From Spinacia oleracea (lineage: Eukaryota; Streptophyta; Magnoliopsida; Caryophyllales; Amaranthaceae), in assembly GCF_020520425.1 (NCBI RefSeq), contig NC_079488.1, positions 5,805,747 through 5,869,746 of the forward strand: 64,000 nucleotides of DNA, in the 5' to 3' direction. A program made the position numbers and the translations under genes. Below, one piece after another: positions 23,429 to 32,707 of this stretch. The notes under the pieces were generated by a model. The model made no database searches, was not told the DNA's origin, and saw only the letters and a program-made list of their open reading frames with translations. Position 1 is the first letter of the stretch. Every line of letters starts with the position of its first letter.

Positions 23429-23792
23429 TGTACGGGAGTAGAAGCAACCTATCAGACCATTCATGACCTATCAGACCATTGATCGTCTGGCAAGACCTTC
23501 CAAGTTGAACAGCCGCAAGAAGTAATCATTGAAGGTAATACAAACCCTCAAGGACCGCGCAGACCCATAGGTCTGCGGGGCAACGACCTGCTAGACGACA
23601 ACACAGAAACGTCGTTAAGCAAAAGGACAAATAACAAGTACATCACCAACGTACACGCGACAGCATCTGAATAGGCCAAAGTACTGAATAGTACGCCTAT
23701 AAATACTGCCGTCCCCGAGGTTAGCTTACGTTCGTTCTGTCTGACAGGGCAACATCTCCATGCAGAGCATTCCCAGTTCTATACACGGAACA
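23429..23792 (+). repeat. Tat 5' LTR (shortened)
   Basis: This LTR is 364 bp against 482 bp for its partner. About 118 bp corresponding to the stretch from about 47431 to 47549 are missing just after CCGTCCCC, and the break has CCCC on both sides in the 3' copy, consistent with a microhomology deletion. A TATA box (CTATAAATAC) is at about 23697-23706. The bases after the LTR include TGGTGCTAGAAGGAGGGG, a possible tRNA primer site; the tRNA was not identified. Confidence 0.9.
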
Positions 23793-23860
23793 AGTGGTGC
23801 TAGAAGGAGGGGACCTCTCAGGCCTCTCTTCTTAAGAACACCTAACCCCTTTTTCGTACA

Positions 23861-25456
23861 ATGACTGAATCTAGTGAACCAGTGATCCAACAGATAGAAC
23901 CGCCCCCCACCAGAAATAGCCAAAGACCTGCGACCATACCCCGATTTTGTATGCCCCAAAACACGGGACTGCCAAGAGAAACGCCCCAGCCCAGAGCCAT
24001 GGCAACTCCTAGCCAGGGCATCCAAATCCCGACAAGTGCCTCACTGGCACGTCTGGGAGCTAACTTCTCACCACAACAGATGCGCACAGCCTTGGAAGTC
24101 TTGACTTTCCTCACTCAAACAACCCCCAAGGTCATGAGGCCACCTCCGAAGATCGAGGTTGACCAGAGGAGAAAGCGCCCCAGGCCACAAAATAGCCCCA
24201 ATGTTTGGAGGAGGAACTTGCAGCCAGAAATGGAAGGGGCGGACAATCAAGAGCATGAAGCAGAAAGCATCACACCTAGCAGAGCTCAACCCAGGGCAAG
24301 AACAGAGCAAATGCTTAGCCCAAGACGACACTCCACATCCGGTATGCCGAATCCCATCCGAGTCATAGTTAGACCTGATAATTCCCCTTTTTGTGATGAA
24401 ATACTTTCCGAAAGGATGGAAAAGATAAAAATGCCCACTTGCAAGTACTCTGGAAAGACAGATCCATTCAATCACCTCTCAGCCTTTGGGGGCATATGAT
24501 GTTGTACACCAATACGGACTCTATGTGGTGCAAAGTGTTTCCTTCTACACTAGAAGGGATAGCACAGAGTTGGTTCGATAAGATACCCAAAGGGACGATC
24601 ACCTCCTTCCGGCAGCTGTCCATCTTATTCCGTACTCAGTATGTAGCCAATATTGCTAGAGAAAGGATGACAAGAGAATTGATGTCAGTCGTCCAAGGGT
24701 CGCAAGAATCTCTGAGAGATTACATATCCAGGTTTAACATGGAAGCGTCAAATATACCCAAGCTGCAGCAAGAGGTGGCAATTTTGGCCATGATGTCTGG
24801 TCTGCTGGATAGGGAATTCAAGAGTTATCTGGGTAGGAAGTCATTCACAACTCTGGCAGAGGTATTGGGGAAGGCAAATGAGTTCATCAAGAGTGAAGAA
24901 ATCGGCAGAGCAACCTCACGCAGATATGTAGCAAGTGAGAACAATTATAACAGCCAGAATAAGAGAGAGCCATACAAGAAGGAATACCCAGACATGAGGG
25001 ACAACCCGCAGCTCAAAAAGGACTGGCATGGGTCGAACAGAGGCAGAGGCAGTGAATTCAAAACCGAGAGAAGAGGAAAATTCAATGAATACACTCCCCT
25101 AGTTGCATCTAGAACCCAAATCTTTGCTATCAGTAAAGAAGATGAGAAGTGGCAGAGACCACCCAAAATGTACAACAAATATAGAGATCCAAAGAAGTAT
25201 TGCGACTTCCACAGGGACCATGGCCACCTCACAGAGGAATGCACCCACCTGAAAGACAATATCGAGGATCTGATTCGCAGGGGGTACCTAACGCAGTTTA
25301 AGGCAAAAAGTTCTTATAGCAGAACTTATGAGAACAAAGAGGGGGGCTATAAGTTTGAAGGCAGAAAGACGGACTACAAGCAGAACACCTCAACAAACCC
25401 AAAAAGGTCAGAAGACATATTAGTCATCATATGGGGGACCCCTGCACGCAGGAACC
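23861..25456 (+). pseudogene. Tat gag, one frameshift
   Basis: The frame starts MTESSEPV at 23861, gives a Pro/Arg-rich N-terminal part, and is lost at about 24480-24495, where a one-base change moves the reading to the frame of 24439-25500. From there the Retrotrans_gag capsid block is clear (DSMWCKVFPSTLEG, AQSWFDKIP, LSILFRTQYVANI), followed by a basic stretch and a Cys/His-rich YCDFHRDHGHLTEEC block typical of this lineage. The remaining frame is cut by the solo LTR at 25457. Gag forms the virus-like particle core in active elements. Confidence 0.88.
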
Positions 25457-26846
25457 TGAAGGAAATAATGCCCTTGGTCCAAGTATGCATAAAATATTAA
25501 GTCTAATAAATGCGGTTCAGTATTAATTAACAAGTTAATAATTCAGTGAGATCAAGTGAGCTGAAGCCTAGCTGGAGGCCGCTTCAGTTCAAGTGGAATT
25601 GATGATAGTAATCCACAACTTACTCTTGACTGAACCCGTAGGGTCACACAAATAGTACGTAAACGGATCAAGTATTTAATGGCGTTAAATACTCCATCTA
25701 TGGATATTCGGAATCGACGGATCTTGGTTTCAGTGGGAGCTAAGATCGTCACAAGCAAGAAATGAATACTCCGGAAACGATGATATTGCCGGAAACGGAA
25801 ATATGGATCGTATCGGAAATATAAATATTATCCAAGTCGTAGATGTTGCCGGAAACGGAAACATGGTACGTATCGGAAAATATTATTGGAAATAGAAATA
25901 TTACCGGAATCAGAAATATTGCCGGAAACGGAAATATTGTCAGAATCGGAAATATTATCGGAATCGGAAAATAATTCCGGAAACGGAAATATTAAATATT
26001 TGTTCGAAACGGAAATTAATTCCGGAATCGGAAATATTAAATATTGTTCGTATCGGAAATGAATTCCGGAACCGGGAATTTAATCGGAAGCGCATCGTAC
26101 GAATTAGCATCGGACGAGGCTTGCTAGACGAAGGCCCAGCACGAAGCCAGACCCGCGCCCAGCAAGCCGAGCGCCCAACATGGAGCTGCCACAGCCTTGC
26201 CAGGCCCAGCGCAAGGCCATGCCCAGCAAGGCCTTGGCGCGCGCACGCTGAGCGTGCTGTTGGGTTGCGAGCAACGACTGCTCGTGTGGGCCGCAAGGCC
26301 TGCGCGGGTGGTGCGATGTTCGTGGCCATACGATGCTCATGTTCGTAACGAATCCTAATCCTATCGGAATTCGTGTATTGATTAAATCCTAATCCTAATA
26401 GATTAATTTATTATTTAGAGTTCAAGTTGGATTCTAATTAATAAATCCAAATCCTAGTAGGATTATAATTCATTTTCCATACCTCTATAAATAGGTGCCT
26501 AGGGTCATACTTTATAGACACAATTGAAGTATTCTAAAGGTAAGATTTTGAAGAAAAATCAGCCATACACTTGCACCTAATAGCCGAAATTCCTAAGCTA
26601 CCTTAAGGGCGATTCTAGTTGGTCAAGCTTAAGGCGGATCCGGACGTGCTGTGGACTATCTACGGAGGGACGACACTTGGAGTCCTAAAGAATTGTTCTT
26701 GTTCGGTTCGGGCACAGCTAGGGAGGGCACGCAACAAAGTGTATGCATCTAAACTATGCTAAATGATTATGTGTAAATAATATGTTTCCTGGCTTTATGA
26801 TTTTTCCGCATGATTTATGTTTTGTCATATGTATCATAACCTATCA
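25457..26846 (+). mobile_element. Solo LTR of a copia family, inside Tat gag-pol
   Basis: A 1390-bp LTR starting TGAAGGAAATAATGCCC and ending CCTATCA, with the 5-bp duplication GAACC on both sides (25452-25456, 26847-26851). It is the same family as, but clearly diverged from, the LTRs of the full copia at 31350-41811. No internal sequence remains, so it is the product of LTR-LTR recombination. A TATA box (CTATAAATAG) lies at about 26485. It carries the CGGAAAY-rich repeats of the family. Confidence 0.93.
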
Positions 26847-27642
26847 GAACCACCCCTAGCGGGGCTAAGGCCAGTGTGAATGAATTCAGGCATCAGGTAA
26901 ATTACCACAACTCGGGCAAATGTCCTGCCCCTCCAAAGATCCCCCAGTGCACTTTCACAGAAGACGATTGTAAAGGCATTATCTACCCCCATGACGATCC
27001 CATGGTACTGGCTTTGAGTGTTGCCAACAGGAAAGTGCACCGTATTCTGATAGATGGAGGCAGTTCTGCGAATATTTTATTCTGACCAGCTTTTCAGGAA
27101 CTAAAGATTGATGACAAACATGTCAAACCGGTCAATTATCCAGTGATTGGATTTACAGGAGTAACAGTGATACCAGAGGGAATAGTTAGCCTACCAGTGC
27201 AGATCGGACAGGGTAGAGACATCAAAGATGTCATGGTAGACTTCATGATAGTAAAGGTGCCCGCAGCTTACAATGCCATCCTTGCCAGACCATTCATTCA
27301 TGATGCGGGAGCCGTAGTTTCCACCTACCACCTCACAATGATGTACACGACAAATGAAGGTCGCTCAACTAAAGTCAGAGGCAATCAAGAGCAAGCCAAG
27401 AGATGTTATCATACAGCACTAAAACAACCACCCAGGCCTCCCCCCTTGATAGAGGAAGAGCTGCCACAATCCCGAAAAACAAAGAGGGCAGAACGCAAAA
27501 AAGACAAGTCACTAGACATGGAAAATTTTGAACATCGGGAAGAGGGACTAGCAAAACCCACACCCGCGGAAGAAACAGAGGAAATAGAGTTAGAAGAAGG
27601 GATGGAAGATAGAACAGTCAAGATCGGTACAGATATAGACCT
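26847..27642 (+). pseudogene. Tat aspartic protease region, stop inside
   Basis: After the solo LTR the pol frame resumes one position shifted, so another frame lesion exists near the insertion point. The retroviral-type protease is seen as RILIDGGSSANILF, with the catalytic Asp in DGGSS. A TGA at 27083-27085 follows immediately, and the frame continues to the flap and C-terminal part (YNAILARPFIHDAGAVVST). The protease would cleave the polyprotein. Confidence 0.85.
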
Positions 27643-29043
27643 CTCTCTCAGAGTGAATATCATTGGCCTGCTGCGAGAACACGCAGACATATTTGCTTTC
27701 TCGGCTGACGAGATGCCAGTAATCGATCCCAGTGTTATAGTTCATCGTTTAAATGTCAGCAAGGAAGTAAGACCAGTGAAACAAAAGAAGAGAACTTTCT
27801 CTGCGGAGAAGAACGTAGACATTCAAGAAGAAAAAAACAAGTTACTTGCGGCAAAGTTTATAGAAGAATGCGACTACCCAGAATGGTTAGCAAATGTGGT
27901 GATGGTCAAGAAAGCAAATGGTCAATGGCGAATGTGTGTAGACTTCACGGACCTAAACAGAGCATGCCCAAAAGACTGCTACCCACTGCCCAAAATAGAT
28001 CAATTGGTAGATTCCACAAGTGGACACGCTTTGCTGAGTTTCATGGATGCATTCTCTGGGTATCATCAGATCAGTCTGTTAGAATCAGACCGAAAGAAAG
28101 CCGCGTTTGTCACAGACGCAGGAGTCTATAATTATAGAGCAATGCCGTTTGGTTTGAAAAATGCAGGAGGAACTTATCAGAAACTAGTCGATAAGATATT
28201 CGCATGACAAAAGGGTCGAAATGTTGAGGTGTACGTCGATGATTCTATAGTGAAGAGCAAGAAAGAAACGGACCATGTGGGGGATCTGCGAGAAACATTC
28301 GCGACATTAAGGCAATATGGCATGAAGCTCAACCCAAAGAAGTGCGTTTTCGGAGTGAAATCGGGGAAGTTTCTGGGTTTTCTTGTCAGTGAAAGGGGGA
28401 TAGATGCCAACCCAGAAAAGGTAGAAGCCATACTGAACTTGCCAGAACCAAAAAATGTGAGAGATATCCAACGGCTGACTGGAAAAATGGCAGCCCTCAC
28501 CAGATTCATTAGCAAGTCTGCGGACAAGTCCCTACCTTTCTTCCAGTTGTTGAAAGGGAACAAAACTTTCCAGTGGGGACCAGAGCAAGAAAAGGCATTC
28601 GCAGAAGTTAAGAACCACCTAAAAAGTCTCCCAACCATAGCTAGGCCAGAGGTTGGAGACGTGCTATAGTTGTACATCTCTGCTTCGAGAAAAACGGTAC
28701 CAGCGCCCTGATAGTAGAAAAGGACAAGGTCAAGCAACCCATCTACTTTGTGAGTCATATTCTCGCACCAGTAGAGCAGCGATACCCTCTGATCGAAAAA
28801 ATGGCCTTTGCCATTATGATAGCAGCTAGGAAGATAAAACCATACTTTGATGCTCACAAGGTGCAAGTATTAACCAACCAGCCATTGGAAAAATCTTTGC
28901 AAAGATTGGATACTTCAGGCAGACTCTTGAAATGGGCAGTGGAACTCTCAGAGTATGACATTGAATACAAGCCTAAGACTGCTATAAAAGCGCAAGCACT
29001 GACAGACTTTATAGCTGAGGCATCATATGAAGAGAACCGTTAG
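27643..29043 (+). pseudogene. Tat reverse transcriptase and first RNase H, broken
   Basis: RT motifs are in order: WRMCVDFTDLNRACPKD, SFMDAFSGYHQI, YRAMPFGLKNAGGTYQ and the active site VYVDDSIVKS near 28232. Lesions are a TGA at 28205-28207 just before YVDD, a TAG at 28667-28669 and a frame change at about 28680-28700. The first RNase H follows, including EQRYPLIEKMAFAI and LTNQPLEKSLQ, and ends at a TAG (29041-29043). Confidence 0.88.
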
Positions 29044-29480
29044 GGACCTGGCAGATCTATGTGGACGGATCAGCTGCAGCCACAGGGTTAGGGGCAGGCA
29101 TCATAATGACCTCACCAGAGGGCAACGTTTTTTAATATGCCATAAAGTTTAAGTTTAAAGCTTCAAACAATGAGGCAGAATACGAAGCGGCGATCGCAGG
29201 CATTCAGATGTGCAAGGCAGTGGATGCTAAGAAAATCGTGTTAAAAATAGATTCCCAATTAGTGGTTAGTCAGTATAAAGGCGAGTATGAGGCTCGAGAA
29301 CCGTCCATGCAGAAATATCTGGCACTAATGAAGGAAGCAGTGGCCCAGCTGGAAAGCTTTGAGATTCAGTTAGTCCCCAGAGCAGAGAATAATCAAGCAG
29401 ATACCCTTTCAAAATTAGCAAGCTCTTCGTTACAGGACCTTGAAAGGACAGTGATGGTGGAAGTCCAGGAGGAAAAAAGT
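29044..29480 (+). pseudogene. Additional (archaeal-type) RNase H of Tat lineage
   Basis: A second RNase H-like domain follows the first: a Y-V-D-G-S-A start near 29058, then KASNNEAEYEAAIAG, LKIDSQLVVSQYKGEYEA and ADTLSKLAS. The acidic residues expected for catalysis (D in VDGSA, E in NNEAEYEA, D in KIDSQ, D in QADTLS) are present. A TAA at 29133-29135 interrupts it. A second RNase H of this type is known from the Tat clade of Ty3/gypsy elements, which is the main reason for the lineage call. Confidence 0.8.
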
Positions 29481-30761
29481 ATTGATAAAAAGCCTGCAGT
29501 AAATATCATCAGCACAGAGCCACAATGGTATGACAGTATAGTATCGTACAAACTCGGCAGGGGTCTTCCTACAGCAGAACTAGAGCAGAAGAAGATAAAA
29601 CGAAACGAGCACTGGTTTGTGATTTATCAAGGAAGGTTGTACAAGAAATCCTTCTCCTTACCCCTGCTGAGATGCGTATCAACAGAGGAATCACAGAGGA
29701 TCATTGAAGAAATTCATGAAGGAATATGTGGAAACCATATTGGAGGCAGAACACTAGCCTTAAAAGCCCTCAGAGCAGGATACTACTGGCCAACCATGGT
29801 GAGTGACTCACAATCATATGTGAAAAAATGTGACAAATGCCAAAAATTTGCCCTAGTAATAAATCAGCCCTCAAATGACCTGCAACCAATCATCAACCCC
29901 ATACCATTTTGCCAGTGGGGAATGGATATTTTGGGTCCATTCACAACAGCAAGTGGAGGAAGGCGATACCTGATTGTGGCAGTGGATTATTTCACAAAGT
30001 GGATAGAGGCAGAGCCCACAAAAAGCATAACAGCTAAACGGATGAAAGACTTCATTTGGAGAAATGTCATTACAAGATTCGGTATCCCAGAAAGTTTGGT
30101 TTTTGATCATGGGACACAATTTGATTGTACCCAAATAAAAGATTATTGCGCAGAGCTGAAGATCAAATTCGCATATGCATCAGTATGCCACCCCCAGAGC
30201 AATGGACAGGCTGAAGCAGCAAACAAACAGATCCTAGGAGCTCTGCGAAAAAAGATTGAGGATTTTAAGGGCGCATGGGCAGATCTCATACCAGAAATTA
30301 TGTGGTCCAATAGGACAACCGAGAAAGAGGCGACAGGGGAAAGTCCTTACAAGTTAGCCTTTGGAGCTGAAGCAGTATTACCAGTAGAAGTTGGCCTGCC
30401 CAGTTTCAGAGTGCAGTACTACGATGAAAGCACCAATGAGCAACTCATGAGAGAATCGCTGGACCTTCTGCCAGAAGTAAGACTGCAAGCAGAGCTAAGA
30501 CTTGCAGCGAACAAAGAAAGAATGAGCAGGGCTTACAACAAAAAGGTCAAACATAGGCCTATGCAAGTAGGGGACCTAGTACTTAGACGAACAGCTGCCA
30601 CAGGAAAGGGCAAAGCAGAAGGAAAGTTCACTTCAAACTGGGAAGGACCATATCAGATTACAAAGGAAGTAGCCCCTGGCTCATACCACCTTATGACAAT
30701 GGATGGAAAAGAGCTAAAGAACAGCTGGAACGCCAATATGCTCAAAAAATACTATGTTTAA
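29481..30761 (+). pseudogene. Tat integrase (open frame)
   Basis: The frame is open from 29208 to the stop at 30761. The zinc-binding region shows EIHEGICGNHIGG and CDKCQKFA (HHCC pattern). The catalytic core has WGMDILGPF, VFDHGTQFD and SNGQAEAANK, giving D, D and E. The C-terminal part has the GDLVLRR and NWEGPYQI blocks of Ty3/gypsy integrases. This is the best preserved part of pol, yet it cannot be expressed as part of an intact polyprotein because of upstream breaks. Confidence 0.9.
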
Positions 30762-31004
30762 CATAAGTGATTGTATGATGATAAGGCAAGATAAGCCAAA
30801 ATTGTCCTTTTTGTATCTTCCTCATAGAGAGTACATATAATAAAATGAGCTTGGCTGTTCTAGAAAAAAGATATTGTGGCAAATAAAATGCTAAGTAACC
30901 AAGAAACGTATCATGATGCACATTTTCAATAGATAACTTGACTTGATCAATCAAGTTAGCTGAAGAAAAGTATCATGATGAATTTCTGGGTTAGAATACA
31001 TAGC
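30762..31004. other. Tat post-pol spacer
   Basis: AT-rich non-coding sequence between the integrase stop and the 83-bp tandem repeats; no motif recognised. Confidence 0.5.
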
Positions 31005-31349
31005 AACTCAAAAAAGTCGCAGAACGTTTTATGAGTTCTGTCCTGGCCGAAGCCAAGACAATTCAAAAATTAGAAACAGCCCAAAGCGTCGGCTAAATAT
31101 CGCAGAGCAATTTCTGAGTTTTGTCCTGGCCAAAGCCAAGACAATTCAAAAATTAGAAACAGCCCAAAGCATCGGCTAAATATCGCAGAGCAATTTCTGA
31201 GTTTTGTCCTGGCCAAAGCCAAGACAATTCAAAAATTAGAAACAGCCCAAAGCGTCGGCTAAATATCGCAAAGCAACTTATGAGTTTTGTCCTGGCCAAA
31301 GCCAAGACAATGCAAAAACTGGAAGCAACCCAAAGGGTTAACTAAATAT
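31005..31349 (+). repeat. 83-bp tandem repeat array, left part
   Basis: At least four units of an 83-bp sequence start at about 31010, 31093, 31176 and 31259. Each has a core with GCAGA, TGAGTTTTGTCCTGGCC and AAGCCAAGACAATTCAAAAA. CTGGCC(A)AAGCCAAG is a recurrent imperfect inverted motif. The array is cut by the copia element and continues at 41812. It belongs to the 3' non-coding part of the Tat element. Confidence 0.9.
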
Positions 31350-32707
31350 TGAAGGAAATAATGCCCTTGGTCCAAGTATGCATTCTATGTTAAGTCTAAT
31401 AAATGCGGTTCAGTATTAATTAACAAGTTAATAATTCAGTGAGATCAAGTGAGCTGAATGCCTAGCTAGAGGCCGCTTCAGTTCAAGTGGAATTAATGAT
31501 ATTAATCCACAGCTTACTCTTGACTGAACCCGTAGGGTCACACAAATAGTACGTAAACGGATCAAGTATTTAATGGCATTAAATACTCCATCTATGAATA
31601 TTCGGAACCGACGGATCTTGGTTTCAGTGGGAGCTAAGATCGTCACAGGCAAGAAATGAATACTCCGGAAACGATGATATTGCCGGAAACGGAAATATGG
31701 ATCGTATCGGAAATATGAATATTATCCAAGTCGTAGATGTTGCCGGAAACGGAAACATGGTACGTATCGGAAAATATTATTGGAAATGGAAATATTACCA
31801 GAATCGGAAATATTGCCGGAAACGGAAATATTGTCAGAATTGGAAATATTACCGGAATCGGAAAATAATTCCGGAAACGGAAATATTAAATATTTGTTCG
31901 AAACGGAAATTAATTCCGGAATCGGAAATATTAAATATTCCGGAACTGGAAATTTAATCGGAAGCGTATCGTACGAATTAGCATCGGACGAGGCCTGCCG
32001 GACGAAGGGCCAGCACGAAGCCGGGCCATCGCCCAGCAAGCACGCGCGCCACAAGCCCAACCAAGGCAGCGCCCAGGCCTACCGCAAGGCAGGCCCAGCG
32101 CGCGCCAAGGCCACGGATGCGTGGGCCGCGCTGCGTGGGCTGCTGCTCGCACGCGCATGGGCAGCCCTTGTGGCTGCCGTGTGTGTGTGAGTTTGTGCTC
32201 ATGCGTGATTCCTAAATCTACAAGAGTTAGTGTATGATTAAATTTCTATTCCTAATTGGATAAATTAATTAAATAGAATTCATGTAGGATTCTAATTTCA
32301 ATTAATTCGTATCCTACTAGGATTACGATTCCTTTTCCGTAACTCTATAAATAAAGGCCTATGGGTCATTATTTATACACAAGTTTTAAGTATTCAAAAC
32401 TAAGATTTTTAAGCAGAAAAATCAGCCAATATTCTTGCCTACCTAACCGAAAATATTAGAACCTTAAGGGCGATTCTAGTTGGTCAATCTTAAGGCGGAT
32501 CCGGACGTGCTGTGGACTATCTACGGAGGGACGACACTTGGAGTCCTAAAGACTTGTTCTTGTTCGGTTCGGGCGCAGCTAGGGAAGGCACGCAACAAAG
32601 AGTATGCATCTAAACTATGCTAAATGATTATGTGTAAATAATATGTTTCCTGGCTTTATGGTTTTTCCGCATGATTTATGAACTGTCATATGAATCATAA
32701 CCTAACA
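31350..32707 (+). repeat. Copia 5' LTR
   Basis: TGAAGG...CTAACA, 1358 bp. A TATA box (CTATAAATA) lies at about 32344-32352. The 5' half is rich in CGGAAAYGGAAATATT-type repeats (about 31660-31950), and a GC-rich stretch follows (31985-32190). It has many open frames by composition, but these are not genes. Confidence 0.95.
31660..31955. repeat. CGGAAAY / AATATT repeat field in the copia LTR
   Basis: Some fifteen to twenty imperfect copies of CGGAAA plus AATATT occur in about 300 bases, with the same field in the 3' LTR (about 40765-41060) and in the solo LTR (25770-26090). TTCCGG/CCGGAA palindromes recur. Such clusters upstream of the promoter could be enhancer-like binding sites, but that is an inference. 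Confidence 0.7.

Noticed and set aside
23726..24475. Minus-strand frames opposite Tat gag
   Set aside because: Shadows of the real gag frame; no domain, and the + strand shows capsid motifs.
31697..32202. Frames of 74-136 codons in the copia LTR, repeated at 40801-41306
   Set aside because: They are translations of the CGGAAAY repeats and the GC-rich LTR part, identical in both LTRs; no protein features and they overlap one another on both strands.
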